From: Hordeum vulgare subsp. vulgare
Lineage: Eukaryota > Streptophyta > Magnoliopsida > Poales > Poaceae
Reading direction: 5' to 3'
Assembly (NCBI RefSeq): GCF_904849725.1
Contig: NC_058519.1
Location: 26,953,267-27,017,266, forward strand
DNA length: 64,000 nucleotides
Part shown: positions 34,909 through 46,560 of the stretch, piece by piece
Position numbering within the stretch: position 1 is the stretch's first letter
How the letters are laid out: each line of letters starts with the position of its first letter
Made by a program: the position numbers and the translations under genes
The notes under the pieces: generated by a model
What the model was told of the DNA's origin: nothing
Databases searched by the model: none
What the model saw: only the letters and a program-made list of their open reading frames with translations

Positions 34909-36221
34909 ATGGCCAATTTCCAGAAAACTCCCTCCGCCGCGTTTGTAGAGATCACTGAGCTCAACTTCAGCAACCTGTACCTTTTCCACACGCCCCTCGG
35001 TTCAAACCAAAATCAGTCAGTTATAATAGACTCCAATGCCACTACTGGTTTGGGTTCGACTGTTGTTAACAACTGGTCGATATGTGATGGCCCTAGCCCT
35101 GGCGCCACTGTCGTTGCGCGTGCGCAAGGCCTGCATATCTATGCTGGTAACTGGGAGAATACTTTCAGCATAACCTTTGAGATTGAAAGGTGCGTACACA
35201 CACAAACACATGGTTATATATACATTAGTTGTCGCAAAATTAGAAAACACGGTTATATATCTTTGTCAAGTGACACATTTTCATATACATTATAGTTAGA
35301 TTACATCTGATTCTATTATTAGGAAGTACCCTATTACAGTCTATTTGGGTGCATGATACATGTACTAACAATATATGAACATTGTACAGGTTTAAGGGGT
35401 CAACGCTTCAAGTGATGGGGATATCTGTTGAAGAAGGCGAGTGGGCTATTGTTGGTGGGACGGGACAGTTTGCAATGGCAAACGGTGTCATCCACAAAAA
35501 GTTCCATGAACAAAGGAGCGACGGTAACATCATAGAACTCACTATCCATGGGTTTTGCCCCGTGTTGAAATCAGAGGTTTGCTGAATACCGCACGTATTT
35601 ATTTCAAGATATAGCTATCAATTTTTGCCCACATTAATTGATCCTTTTATTTAAACAAAACATCATATAATCATTATATCATGTAGAGCCTTCTAACAAA
35701 GCTTGGACCATGGGGTGGAAATGGAGGGGGTGATAAAGACATTTTAGAGGCAGTACCAAGGCGACTAGAGAGCATCACTGTTAGCAGCGGCTCAATTATT
35801 GATTCAATCAAATTTTCTTATGTTGACCAGACTGGACAGAAGCACAATGCTGGACCATGGGGAGGTTCGGGAGGAAATCAAAACACGGTCAGTGGACCCC
35901 GAAGAAATATTTATGGAATTTCGCACTTGCATATATAAGCCACTAATCGTACTTCTCTTTTTCGTTCCAATGCAGTTTGTGCTCGGCGCTTCTGAGTTTG
36001 TGAAGGAAGTTTCTGGAACATTCGGCATTTATGACAAAGACCGACACAACATAATAACTTCCTTGAAATTTATCACGAATGTGAAGACGTACGGGCCTTT
36101 CGGAGAAGCGAAGGGAACCCCTTTCACCATAGCCGTGCAGAAGAATAGTAGCATCGTTGGGTTCTTTGCGCGCAGTGGGATATATCTTGATGCGCTTGGT
36201 GTCTACGTGCGCCCACTCTAA
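34909..36221 (+). CDS. Dirigent-jacalin chimeric lectin (monocot chimeric jacalin)
   Basis: Four exons give 304 aa: 34,909-35,189, 35,390-35,576, 35,687-35,887 and 35,976-36,221, all with GT-AG introns (200, 110 and 88 bp). Exons 1-2 (residues 1-156) form a dirigent domain (GSTLQVMGI, EGEWAIVGGTGQFAMANG). Exons 3-4 (157-304) form a jacalin-type mannose-binding domain with the Gly-rich loop GPWGGNGGG near residue 163, a second GPWGGSGG, and the C-terminal GIYLD (GxxxD) sugar-binding loop. No signal peptide is seen, so it is probably cytosolic or nuclear. The length and order match the grass-specific dirigent-jacalin family, which includes wheat stress-, hormone- and insect-response lectins. 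The ATG context is accATGG. The exact physiological role cannot be read from sequence. Confidence 0.95.
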
Positions 36222-36354
36222 CCAATAGAGGCTAGTGTTCTTATTTTCAGTGTTTGTTTCCAATTCGAATAACAAGATGGGATCGAGTAGTCTGTTCTAC
36301 TCCAGAAGATCCTATGTAGTCGCCCTGTGGGCCTGTAGTGTCTTTGTTGTGATG

Positions 36355-36360
36355 AATAAA
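36355..36360 (+). terminator. Polyadenylation signal of the jacalin gene
   Basis: AATAAA, 134 bp after the stop codon, in a T-rich 3' context (ttttttatatatgtg). Confidence 0.7.
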
Positions 36361-36719
36361 AGGATCCGTTTTTTTATATATGTGCGATGTGTTTCATGTA
36401 ATAATAATATAACGGGCATTTGTTCAAAACTAAAAGACCAAGCCCCAAGCAGGATAAAACAAGAACACGACAACAGTAATAGAAACAAAGCAGGAAACAA
36501 AAGAAAAGCTATACCTGAAACCCATGGCCCTACCATAGTTATGTGAAAGATTGAACCCAATATGAAGGGTAGCAAAGTATTTCCTTTTGCTCTACGCACC
36601 AGCCCGTGAAGTTCTGTTTTGAATCAGCACATGCAGCACATAAAGTGAGATTATATTGATGGACACTCCCTCACACTGATATGTTGGTGTATGTTGGTGG
36701 ACATTCCCTCACACTAATA

Positions 36720-37190
36720 TTTTGATCTTCGGTGATGATCGCTCCTCTTTTCATTCCCGTGTGCATTATTAAAATCTCTAGCACGCGGGAATGAAGGAGG
36801 GGATTCTTCCTCTGATATTTTTACCGTCGGTGCTGGTCGCTTCCTCTTCTTCTCTTGCTCATGATACCTAGATATATATATCGTGAGAAGATGAAGAAGA
36901 AGAGGGCAACGACCCCACGAGAACACTCGTGATTCTTCCTCCGACATTTCAACCGTTGGTGCTGGTCGCTTCCTTTCCCTCTCTCGTGCATTATAACAAG
37001 GTATATATCGCGAGAAGAGGAAGACGAAGCGACCCCCACAACAACAGTCGGGATTCTCCCTCTGATTTTTTGATCGTAAGTACTGGCCGTTTCCTCTCCC
37101 TTTCTCATGCATTATACCAAGTAATATATCGGGAGAAGAATAATAGGAAATGACTCCCACGATAATAATTGGGATTCGTCTATCAAAAAC
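36720..37190. repeat. Degenerate tandem repeat, 3-4 units of about 125 bp
   Basis: Units begin near 36,795, 36,930 and 37,053. Each carries 'gggattctt/cctctgat', 'ctggtcgcttcctct', 'tctcatgcattat', 'tatatatcg(c/t)gagaag' and 'cgacccc'. A shorter, more diverged unit precedes them from 36,720. The middle of each unit can fold (gcgag...tatata...). Ser/Arg/Glu-rich frames through it are repeat artefacts. Confidence 0.8.
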
Positions 37191-37389
37191 ATACTAAAAG
37201 TCGCACGAGGAATTCCGACGGACTGAAAGTTAAACCAAATCATAAGTAATTTAACATTACATTTATGGAGCAATGACATAAAAAATGGGCTTTGTTTTGC
37301 CGGAATGCCATCTAATTCCTCTTCCGACAAATGGGCACTTGATATTTCCTATTTATAATAAAAGTCATGATGAAATCCACAAAAAATCA

Positions 37390-38355
37390 CTCTCTGTGCT
37401 TGTGGGCCTATTGGGCCTACTGCGGGCCTGCATCCTGGCCCTAGTAATGGGTTTCTAGTCGTATGCAGGTCGTGGTGGCCATGTAGGTGGCACTTTTTTT
37501 TAAAAAAATCCTGTTTTTTGCTTTCTTTTTTGTTTCTAGTTACTTATTTATTTTCTTTTACGATAATTCTTTTTGCTATTAAAGTTTGTAACAAAATTCT
37601 AATTACTTATTTATTTTCTTTTATGATAATTCTTTTTGCTTTTAATGTTTTGAACAAAATTCTAATTACTTATTTATTTTCTTTTATGATAATTCTTTTT
37701 GCTATTAAAGTTTGTAGCAAAATTCTATATAATTTTAGTTTCAATAATACTAGAGGCAAAAACTGGATGCACTTCGTGTACAAAACGGACAATCTCTTTC
37801 GAAGTATCAGGGTTTCATACGGAAACTCATCTGTTATAAAGGGATTTCATTTTTTTGAACTTATTTGAACTCCATAGTTTTTCTGTGTTCAAAATGCACC
37901 ATTCAAAGCCACATCATCAATTGACAACCATTTCTGACTTCATTTGTTATTTTTCATGCATTTACTGATTATTTTGAGTTATAAGACCATGAAATTAAAA
38001 AACATTTGAAATGAACTCTGAAAAGGTTCCAAGTTGGCATTGGTATCCATTACATCTAGGGCACAACATTACATTTGTTCAAGTTCACAACAATGCACAA
38101 ATGATAGAATTACATCTAGGACACAACACACTAGCAGAAACATAATACAAATGATAGAAACACAACACACAAATGATAGAATTTCATTTGTTCGTGGCAT
38201 AAACCGGGGCTAAAGCCCCCCCTTCTAAACCGGTTCAAGGCATGAACCGGTACCAATGGATGTGGGCCAGGAGCGCGGCCCATTGGTCCCGGTTCGTGCC
38301 TAGAACCGGGACAAATGGGTCCACACGAACCGGGACCAATGCCCATGAGGCCCCG
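37390..38355 (+). mobile_element. CACTA-like element, left part before the solo LTR
   Basis: Internal and subterminal CACTA-type DNA: a 63-bp tandem array (37,537-37,725), 'aaggttccaagttggcat', then the ACCGGGACCAATG repeats (38,210-38,345). The true left terminus is uncertain. One candidate is cactagcagaaa at about 38,126, but the upstream block also looks like CACTA internal DNA. The right terminus is at 43,473. Confidence 0.6.
37537..37725. repeat. Tandem repeat, 3 x 63 bp
   Basis: Units start at 37,537, 37,600 and 37,663. Each runs 'taattacttatttattttct', 'ttatgataattctttttgct' and 'attaaagtttgtaacaaaat'. The open frame across it (37,518-37,868) arises because 63 is divisible by 3. Confidence 0.95.
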
Positions 38356-41300
38356 TGTGACAGCCCGATGTCGACGTTCCAGAAGATTCCCCTTTTCTTT
38401 CCGTTTTCGACGTGTGTCTATTTTTATTTGTCGCGTCATCATCACATCATGCGCATCATCAGCATTGCATCGGCATCTCCGTTGCCGTCAGTTTTCAAAA
38501 GTTGCATCCGTTGTTAGTTGCCGGTTCTCGTCGTTGTTCGTTCCGAGCCTGACCACACACGCACGCGCCCGCGGCACCGTCGAAACCCTGTCTTAAAAGT
38601 GTGCATAAAACTTTCTCTGGTCGGGTTGAGATTTGACGTGCGGTCTTATTTTAATATAGCCAGGCCGCCTGTCGAATTTCGTCGCGGTCGGAGTCCGTCT
38701 GGTACCCGAACGATCGACCGTAGCGGCACCGTATTCGGTCTACCGTCGGACGTCTGTCGGTGTTTTAAAATCGTTGCCGCGCCGCCCGTTTTCCCTCTCA
38801 TCCCTGCTGAGCCCCTCTACACAGTGCACCGACCATACGCGTAGCCTAGTCCGGAGACCTCCCGAAACCCGAACCGGGTGCTCGTGACCGTTAGGTCCAG
38901 ATCAACCCGGTTTTACTTTAAATCGTCTTCGGTTTGTCCATTGGACTCCCTACCCTAATTATCTAGATCACCCGATCTAAATCGAAAGGTCCAGATACCT
39001 CTATACCTAACCCACTAGCTTTATAGGCTACCCTAGCTCAAATAGACAGAGACCCTAGAAATTCTCCCCTGTCCTATCAGCGCCGCCGCCGCAAACCACC
39101 TGGTCTCCTTCCTTGTTTACCCCACCTTCCAGTCAGATGCTCACCTAGCTTTCCCCGCCAGGCAGACTACAGCGAGCGAGCCCCTGCATCCCCCAGCTCC
39201 CTGCCTCGGGTTCCCCTCTTCCCCAGTGCCGCTCTAGCCCAGCTCAGGAGAGTCCCGTCCCGCTGCGCCGTTGTGGGCCAGGTGGCCAGCTCTCAGGTGT
39301 CGCTCCCTCGTTGATCTCCTCGGGAGGCCGCCTTCCCGCTCGATCTGGTCGGACTTTGACCGAGCGCCGCCCCATTCCGCGATCTGGGGATCCAGATAGG
39401 GTCCCGCGTCCCGCCGCCGCCCTGACACCGCGACCCATGCTGCCTCGATCGAGTCCCGCCGCCAGTTCCTCCTCGCCTGGAACCGACGCGAGTGCAGCAC
39501 TCGCCTTCCCGCCGCGTGGGCCGTCCCAGCGCGCCTGGGCCGAGCGCCCTAGGCCCAGCATCCGCGCCGCAGGAGCCCCGCCGCCATGCCCCGTTGACCC
39601 GAGCCTCAGCTCCTCCCGCCTGGGCCTCGGCTCCTCCAGCGCCCGCCAATGGGCCCCGCAGCCGGCCCAGTCGTCCCGCTCGCCAGCGCCGGCCCAGGCC
39701 AGCTCGGCCCACCCCCGCGTCAGCGCCGCTTCGGCCACTCCGCCCCAAGCCGGACCGCTTCCCCGAGCCCATCACCAGGCCGACTTGAGCTAGGCCCAAT
39801 GTGAGCGCCCCTCTGCCCCTCTATCCAGCGCATGTGCACGTTTTAGTATCTTGCGCTTATCAGTTTTGGCCCGATTAGAATTTAGGGATTTTCTGCGACT
39901 TAATAATTTCAGGAAATTAGGATATTTTCGTATGCCCGTAGATTTGAAACCGTGTATCGGATCGCGACGTATTGAATATGTATCTCGTGTAGTTTTTCAT
40001 GTAGATTACGTATTTGAAACTTGCATAATTGTTTGGCGTCGATTGGCGTGCCGGATGCCTAGAGTAACGTGCTGTTTTAATAGGATGCGCCCCGTATTTC
40101 ATTTTCGCGCAAGTCCGGATTGTTCGTATGGCGTATTAGAAATGTCTATGTTTTTAGGACCATTATTCCAGGTATTTTAGAGTAGCCGTTGGTATTTTTG
40201 CGTGTAGGGAATTGCCTCTAGTTTATTTTCCCGTATATAGGTTATTTTCCCGCATTAATATGTGGCTTTATTTTGTGGTGCAAACCCCACATATTTTATA
40301 TGTTTCCGGGGTAGAAAAATTCCATGGATTTTTCTGTGCAATTAGTTTTAGCTTTCGAGTAAGTTAGTTCGCGAAATATTTTGCTATATTGCCCCTTTGA
40401 TTAATTCGTAGGATTTATTCCGTGCCTCGTTTGAATTAGTTGTCAACTAGAGAGTTGATTTTGGATGTTTTGTTTAGCCCCTGGTATTTTTAGTTGCAAT
40501 AGAAATGCATGTTAGGGTGTGTTTTGCTTGCTCTCAAGTTGCTAGAAATAGTGCTGTTTTGGACGTGCTGAAATATTTCTAAGTCTGGAATCTGTTATAT
40601 TTTGTTGCTGTCTTGTCTTGCTAGCATCTTGTGATCTGTAGCTCTTTTGAGGTTGGTCCAATGGAGTTAGTTGTACCCCTTGTGTCTCCCTAGCATGCTG
40701 TTAATTTTCATGCCATTTGGAGACCTGTAGCTTAGGGTTGTGCTGCTGTCAATATGCCTTCAGGCCGAAAACTGCACTTTCATGAGGTGTTATTTTCACT
40801 AAGTCTGAAATAGTGCGTGAGATGCCATTTTGTGTCTTCTTTTCCTAGAGCTCCTTGTTGCCATGCTAGTTGTTGTTAGTTTTTTATAGTAGAGCTTCTT
40901 GCCCTCTTTCGTGTCATGCCTTGCTTGAGTTTAACGGAGTTGTGTAGCTCGTAGTTGTGGGGCGTAGAAAGTGCTATGTGGCTGATTTTGACAGATTGTA
41001 GTCAATTCTTGTTTTGCTCGTAGTTTTTAATCCGTAGCTCCGATTTGATCGTGTCCTACATGAAACTTGCTTAGAATCTTGTGTAGTTTCATTTTCTCTT
41101 GCTGGTTGTTTGTTTTGAAGTGCTCGTAGCCGTCGTTGCACACATATTGCTTTCATGCCATCATATCTTGCGGTGCTTGTATCTTTTGAACCGTAGCTCT
41201 GTTGGAGATGTTCTTTATGTGTAGCTTGCTCGAAATGACGCGTAGAATCACGTGAACCTATTTGTTTTGCTGTTTAACAACTAATTAAATGCATTAGTTC

Positions 41301-41513
41301 AGATCTGGACATAATTGTAAATTAAGATGAGAGGTCGTCTCGGAGGTGCTATATGTCATTTCCGACCTCATTTAAAATGCTAGATAGGTAGATTAATTAC
41401 GCTTCACCTCTTGCCATGTTTAATCACAGTTAATATTGCCGTGTATTTAATCGGGATAGAACTAAATAATAAACGTGGAGTTTCGTCAATATGCAACTCG
41501 TTGCATATTGAAC
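38043..41513 (+). repeat. 3.47-kb duplicated block, copy 2 (copy 1 at 2454-5919)
   Basis: Same orientation as copy 1, 35.6 kb away, with the same CACTA flank and the same LTR insertion point. Examples of differences (copy 1/copy 2): cccacgagg/cccatgagg, ggcccctg/ggccgcctg, and cctacgccg against cctatcagcgccg. Homology ends at 41,513, whereas this copy's LTR runs on to 43,353. Confidence 0.9.
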
Positions 41514-43353
41514 ATCAATTAATGTGTAGTGTTTGATTGTGTGAATTGTCATGCCGTGACTTGCATATATTGAGCTACTCATGCATCATATGTGTTGTGC
41601 ATCGTGTGGTGAATTTCGTGTGTTGATTTTTGTTTCCGGTTTGCTTCGTCTCGATAGAGTTCCGCAGCGTGTCGGATTGTGAGGACCCGTTCGACTACGT
41701 CGGTTCGTCTGCTTCACGGAGGCATTCTTCTTCCAAGCGGGATCTCAGGCAAGATGATCATTTCCCCAGATACCATTACTATCATTGCCATGCTAGTTTA
41801 TCGCTTCTATCGATTATGTCTCGTTGCCTACCACCTGTTAAATGTCAGCCTTTCAACAATGCCATGTTAACCTTCAACCTGTTCAACCTCGCAAACCACT
41901 GATTGGCTATGTTACTGCTTGCTTAACCTTGTTATTAGCGTTGCTAGTTGCAGGTGCAGATGCTTCCATGTGAAAACATGGGTTCCTTGTTATATCACCA
42001 TATTAATGCTATTTAATTTAATGGACCTATATACTTGGTAAAAGGTGGAAGGCTCGGCCTTTCTAGTCTGGTGTTTTGTTCCACCTTTGCCCCTTAGTTT
42101 CGGCTACCGGTGTTATGTTCCATAAATGAGCGTTCCTAACAAGATCGGGGTTGTTATGGGGACCCCCTTGATAATTCGTTTTAGATTAAAGCTGGTCTGG
42201 CAAGGCCCAACTTTGGTACTACATTTGTCTAAACACCTAATAAAATTGCATAGGGACTTTACGGACCCCGAGGATAATTTAATCAACCCCCGGGCCAGTG
42301 CTCCTCATGAGTGTTGGCCCCACCTGAGCGATGTCCGGCGCCCCTCTGGTCACCCGGAGGTTTAGCGATCCCGACGTCTAGCTCATCCGCCGTGTCCTGA
42401 GAACGAGGTACGCGACTCCTATCGGGATCGTCGACACGTCGGACGGCCTTGCTGGATTAGTTTTACCTTTGACGAGATCGCGAGCTTCGTGATTGAGGAT
42501 TTCTATGCGGCTTGTGGTAATTTGTGATGGACTAGTTGGAGCACCCCTGCGGGGTTAAATCTTTCGGAAAGCCGTGCCCACGGTTATGTGGCAACGTGGA
42601 AACTTTGTTTAACACTGGTTCTAGATAACTTGAAGTTAACTTAATTAAAACTTGCCAACTGTGTGCGTAACCGTGACTGTCTCTTTTGTGAGTTCCTTCT
42701 CCGATCGAGGACACGGTGGGGTTATGTCTGACGTAGGTAGGTGTCTAGGATCATTCATTTGATCATCCGTAGTGCCCGTCCGCTATGCGTAGATCTTCCC
42801 CCTCTTATTTCTTGTACTCGTAAGTTTAGCCACCAAATATATGCTTAGCCGCTGCTGCAACCTCACCACTTAACCTTGCCTCACCCATTAAGATTTGCTA
42901 GTCTTGATACCTTTGTAAATGAGATTGCTGAGTCCCCTGTGGCTCACAGATTACTACAACACCAGTTGCAGGTACAGGTAAAGGTTACATGACGCGAGCG
43001 CGTTGATTGTTCATTTGGAGTTGCTTCTCTTCTTCTTCTTCTTCATCGATCTAGGGTGGGTTCCAGGCCGGCAGCCTGGGATAGCAAGGATGGACGTCGT
43101 TCTTCTTTTTCTCGTTTGTTTTCGTCCGTAGTCGGACCCTGCTCTTACTCTTGATGTTTATGTAATGTACTGATGTGACTCTGATATAGCTTGTGGCGAG
43201 TGTAAGCCAACTCTGTATATATATATATATCTCTTCCTTTTCAGTACATGTACTTGTAAAGATATCCATTCTTGCGACACGACGAGATGCGCTTCTATCC
43301 CTGACGACGCCCTCGTGCCAAATTGAGGATAGGGTCGCATCTTGGGCGTGACA
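38356..43353 (+). repeat. Solo LTR, 4,998 bp (Sukkula-like Gypsy/LARD)
   Basis: It starts TGTGACAGCCCGATG and ends CTTGGGCGTGACA. Flanks ccccg (38,351-38,355) and cgccg (43,354-43,358) match at four of five bases, an aged target-site duplication. The same CACTA subterminal repeats resume on both sides, so no internal retroelement region remains. This indicates LTR-LTR recombination. The size fits the unusually long LTRs reported for Sukkula in barley. A (TA)n tract lies near 43,216. Frames inside it are not genes. Confidence 0.82.
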
Positions 43354-43473
43354 CGCCGGTCGACCCCTGGGCTAATGAACCGGGACTATTGCCCCCATGG
43401 GTCCCGGTTCGTGAAGAACCGGGACTAATGGGCTGGCCAGGCCCGAACCAAAGCCCTATTTTCTACTAGTGGT
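43354..43473 (-). mobile_element. CACTA right terminus
   Basis: 'gggtcccggttcgtgaag', 'aaccgggactaatggg' and finally ctattttctactagtg. On the minus strand this reads CACTAGTAGAAAATAGGGC, a complete CACTA end. The next bases belong to a MULE transposase gene, and the transposase frame reads across the junction into the CACTA (giving LVENRALVRAW). Confidence 0.85.
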
Positions 43474-44487
43474 GCTGGAATCGGAGTAGCATATGCATCC
43501 CTGAATCTCTGTACTGAGTAATAGTCATGCAAGGATGGGTGCATATTTAACTTGGGTCTAAATGCTAAAAAGAGTATAGCATGCTCACATGGTTTTCCAG
43601 TGTGTTGCCACTCTTGGCGAGTGCATTCATGCAAATCAGTGTTGACAACATGCCTCTTGCTAGTCTTTGTATCTCTAACTTCATCACCCCACAATGAAGA
43701 TTTCTCAACAGCTAGATGTGAAAGCTTTCGACTCCTGTTGGCCACCTGTTGTACCACTGCTGGTAGCTTATCCCCTTGTAAAAGCTCACCAATTCTTCTT
43801 CTCAACTCCCACATACGCATGATCATGATCCTGATTTGGTCCACCATGCCATGCACATGCAAATCTTTCAACTCCTTCACCTTGTTGTTGAAACTTTCTG
43901 CCAAGTTATTGTTGATATGATCACACTTGATGGCAATATTAAAACCTGACATGTACCATAAAAGAGAATGGTATGTGTTCAACCATGTAGAAAAATCATT
44001 CTCAGCACATGCTGCCATTATCTTACCAAGATGATAGAAATAGGTATGTGTGGTGTAGGATCTTGCGGCTGGCCACATGCGTTCAAATTCTTCCCCTCTG
44101 AATTTTTTGATCAAATTCATCCACATATGGCCAAAGCACTCCCTCTGCTCAGCATGGGGAAAACAATCTTGACTGAATTTTCTAGCCATTTGCATGCATC
44201 TATGTGGATGTCCAAAGGTGATACTGGCCCTATGCATCTTTTCAGCTGCATCATGAACCATGTCCATGATGGCTCTGTCTCTGATTGAAACATTCCAATG
44301 GCAACAGGAAACATCCAGTTGTGTCCATCTAGAACATTGCATGCTGTCAACTGACCATTCCACTTTCCAGTCAAAAAAGATGAGTCTATGCTTAAATATG
44401 GACGGCATCCCGTTTTAAATCCATCGATGCAAGGCTTTAGATACATAAAAAACTTGCTGAAATAAACCTTGCCATCCTCTTTTACCG
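43474..44487 (-). pseudogene. MULE (Mutator-like) transposase fragment with SWIM finger
   Basis: From 44,487 the frame reads VKEDGKVYFSKFF, then GCRPYLSIDSSFLTGKWNGQ (first catalytic Asp region) and GHNWMFPVAIGMFQSE. A one-base shift near 44,156 in a ggggaaaa run leads to FPHAEQRECFGHMWMNLIKK, then FNIAIKCDHINNNLAESFN and the SWIM finger. In the finger the CxC pair reads CTR (TGC changed to CGC) before GKPCEHA. The N-terminus is missing, replaced by NAC sequence, and the C-terminus is cut by the CACTA. Not functional as one protein. Confidence 0.9.
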
Positions 44488-45299
44488 GCGCAACAGCACA
44501 CCATCTACACCGGCGACCTCATGCATCACGCCAGCTGAGGCGTCCTGATCTGATGTAGCCGCGGCCGACCCTACTGCGAGGTCTCCGGCGGGCAAGAACC
44601 ACGAGCGGGCGTAGTCTTGGGAAGAACCATCTGTCTCGTTCGCCGCATTACCGTAGCCATCCTGATCCTGAGGGAAAACTGAGCGCCACGCCGAAATGTG
44701 CTCCTCGAGGAGATCAAGATCGGACCCTTCTGATATCGCTTGCCGGGTAGCCGCGCGAGCTCCACCGTCGTCTTCGCCGTGCTCATCAGGCTCCCTCTTG
44801 CGCTTCTTGCCGTAGCCGCTGAACAGAATGCGATACAGCCTCAGCGACGATGATGCCAGATCGGGCGGGGATGTGACCGCGAGTACTCGTGCATGACCCA
44901 CCCCGTGCTGCCTTTCTCGCCGTCGTTGTTGAAGTTGAGCTGGTACTTCTTCCAGGTGATCTCTATGCCGCTGTCCGGGACGATGAGCTTCTTGTCATCC
45001 ACGACGACTTTCTGCCCTTCCTAACACCCGCCGCCATCACAGGTCCGCTTGTTCCGGCGACTGCCGCTGTCGTGGATCGTTTGTCCGTGGGCGAAGAAGA
45101 AAGCGTCGTCCTCCCGGTCGTGTTTGTTCAAGAGCTCCCATGGGGGCGCTCTCAGCGGATAGTCCTCGAGGATGATGCCTTCCAGCGGAACCCTCTGGGC
45201 TTGCAGTCGACGGAGCAGGTAATACTCCACCAGCTCGTCGTCAAGGGGCTCCGGCTTGTAGCCCGGCGTGAGGCCGAGCACATCGGCCGGCTTTACCAT
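44482..45299 (-). pseudogene. NAC-domain transcription factor pseudogene
   Basis: Starting at ATG 45,299: MVKPADVLGLTPGYKPEP, DDELVEYYLLRRL (NAC subdomain A), LEGIILEDYPLRAPPWELL (B), DAFFFAHGQ (C), then KKYQLNFNNDGEKGSTGW and VMHEY (D). This is a divergent grass NAC gene. Two lesions are visible: a TAG at 45,021-45,023 where Trp (W-E-G-Q-K) is expected, and a one-base shift just after VMHEY near 44,880. The rest (SPPDLASSSLRLYRILFSGY, an acidic tail ending EVAGVDGVLLRR) continues in the new frame. The stop falls at the junction with MULE sequence, so the natural 3' end may be lost. Confidence 0.85.
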
Positions 45300-45427
45300 G
45301 GCGCGCGCGCCTGGCTAGCTAGCTTAGCTAAGATTAATGATGCTAGGGTTTGGATGAATCGGGACTTGAGACGACAGGTGCGGCGCGTGATCGGAAGGCA
45401 CGTACGTACGCCTGATATTTATTATCC

Positions 45428-45451
45428 CCGGCCGGCCGGCCGGCCGGCCGG
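45428..45451. repeat. (CCGG)6 microsatellite
   Basis: Six uninterrupted CCGG units, about 130-150 bp upstream of the NAC start codon. Self-complementary, it could form a strong hairpin and offers a dense run of CG sites. Confidence 0.95.
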
Positions 45452-45898
45452 TGAACAGATAGAACAGATTGCCATACGTATTCGAATAATTCGATAGATC
45501 AGGTTGGAACTCGGATCAGCAAGGAAACGCTTATGCATGCATGTCAGCGCCACAAGACCATACGAGGGCTGCCCGCTCGTGTGTTGGCTTGCTGTGTTGG
45601 GTGTGTGCCACAACTTTAGGTCAGCCAAATTTCGGAAATGCATGCGACGCTTAACGCTGACCCTGCTCGCGTCGTGTCGTGTGTTAGCGAAATAGACGGG
45701 ACTCAAGCAGCCTGCTGTCCGAAACATTATTTCTTCATTCAATTGCAAAAAATACCAACTTTCTCACCACAGTTGGATTCCATCGCCTAGATCATATTGG
45801 TCCTGCTCCTAGCGCTCACGTCCTTGACGAACCCTAAGCATTCATACACCTCCCAGAAAGCAATCAAATTAAACCAATCCTACGCCTCATTGCTAGTC

Positions 45899-45942
45899 TG
45901 ATAGAAAGCATGATATCAATAGTCTGATTCCTAGTGTTTCAT
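45899..45942 (+). repeat. Left arm of a 44-bp inverted repeat (right arm 49,506-49,549)
   Basis: tgatagaaagcatgatat, then aatagtctgattcctagtg, against its reverse complement at 49,506-49,549, with two mismatches. The arms bound 3.65 kb. No matching target-site duplication was seen outside (ttgctagtc against ttacaactg). Confidence 0.85.
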
Positions 45943-46560
45943 ATTAAATAAAGAAAGAGATGATTGAATATCATATCATGATACCGTATCATATTAAATA
46001 TTGTGCTATTTTGTGTCATGCATGACAATAAATAACCTATTCAATAATATTAAGATATAATACTATACATTACGGATGTAGTATCATACACTAGTATCAT
46101 ATGCATGATACTAGTACTCTCCATTACAACCAGACGAGACTAATGTGTTGATGAGGTTGCGGGCCAGGTGGACTGACCGGGGCCTGGGGTTGAGCTGGTG
46201 AGTCTTCCCACATTGTACTTCAACAGTGGTAGGAGTCGTTGATGGCGGGTGCCTATGCCTACTCATAGCGGAGAGTATCATATAGTAGCATCATATATAC
46301 ATGATACTATGATATGAGACTACCTTCATAGTGTATAGTATCATAAACTATTATCATAGATGATCTCATTTATTGACATGCATGACACACTAGCATAACA
46401 TTTAGTATGATACGGTATCTACCTATGTTACTGTAACCCTCTCTTTCTTTACTTAGTTATGTGCCACATCAACATGTTTGATAGTCCCAAGATTATGATA
46501 CTATCTATGATACCCCCACTATGGCCAGCCTATGGGCATAGTTTCCCGTTGAAGGCAGCG
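45943..46560. mobile_element. AT-rich MITE-like DNA
   Basis: Dense tatcatatgatac words and short inverted repeats. The right edge 'atacccccactatggcca' (about 46,510-46,528) resembles the inverted end of Triticeae PIF/Harbinger MITEs as I recall them. Boundaries are approximate, and a GC-richer island lies at 46,145-46,260. Confidence 0.4.

Noticed and set aside
36703..36717. 'cacacta' as the CACTA left terminus
   Set aside because: No CTAGTAGAAA continuation and no matching flank to the right end at 43,473.
44889..45497. 202-codon plus frame opposite the NAC gene
   Set aside because: It is antisense to clear NAC subdomains. The minus strand explains the conservation.
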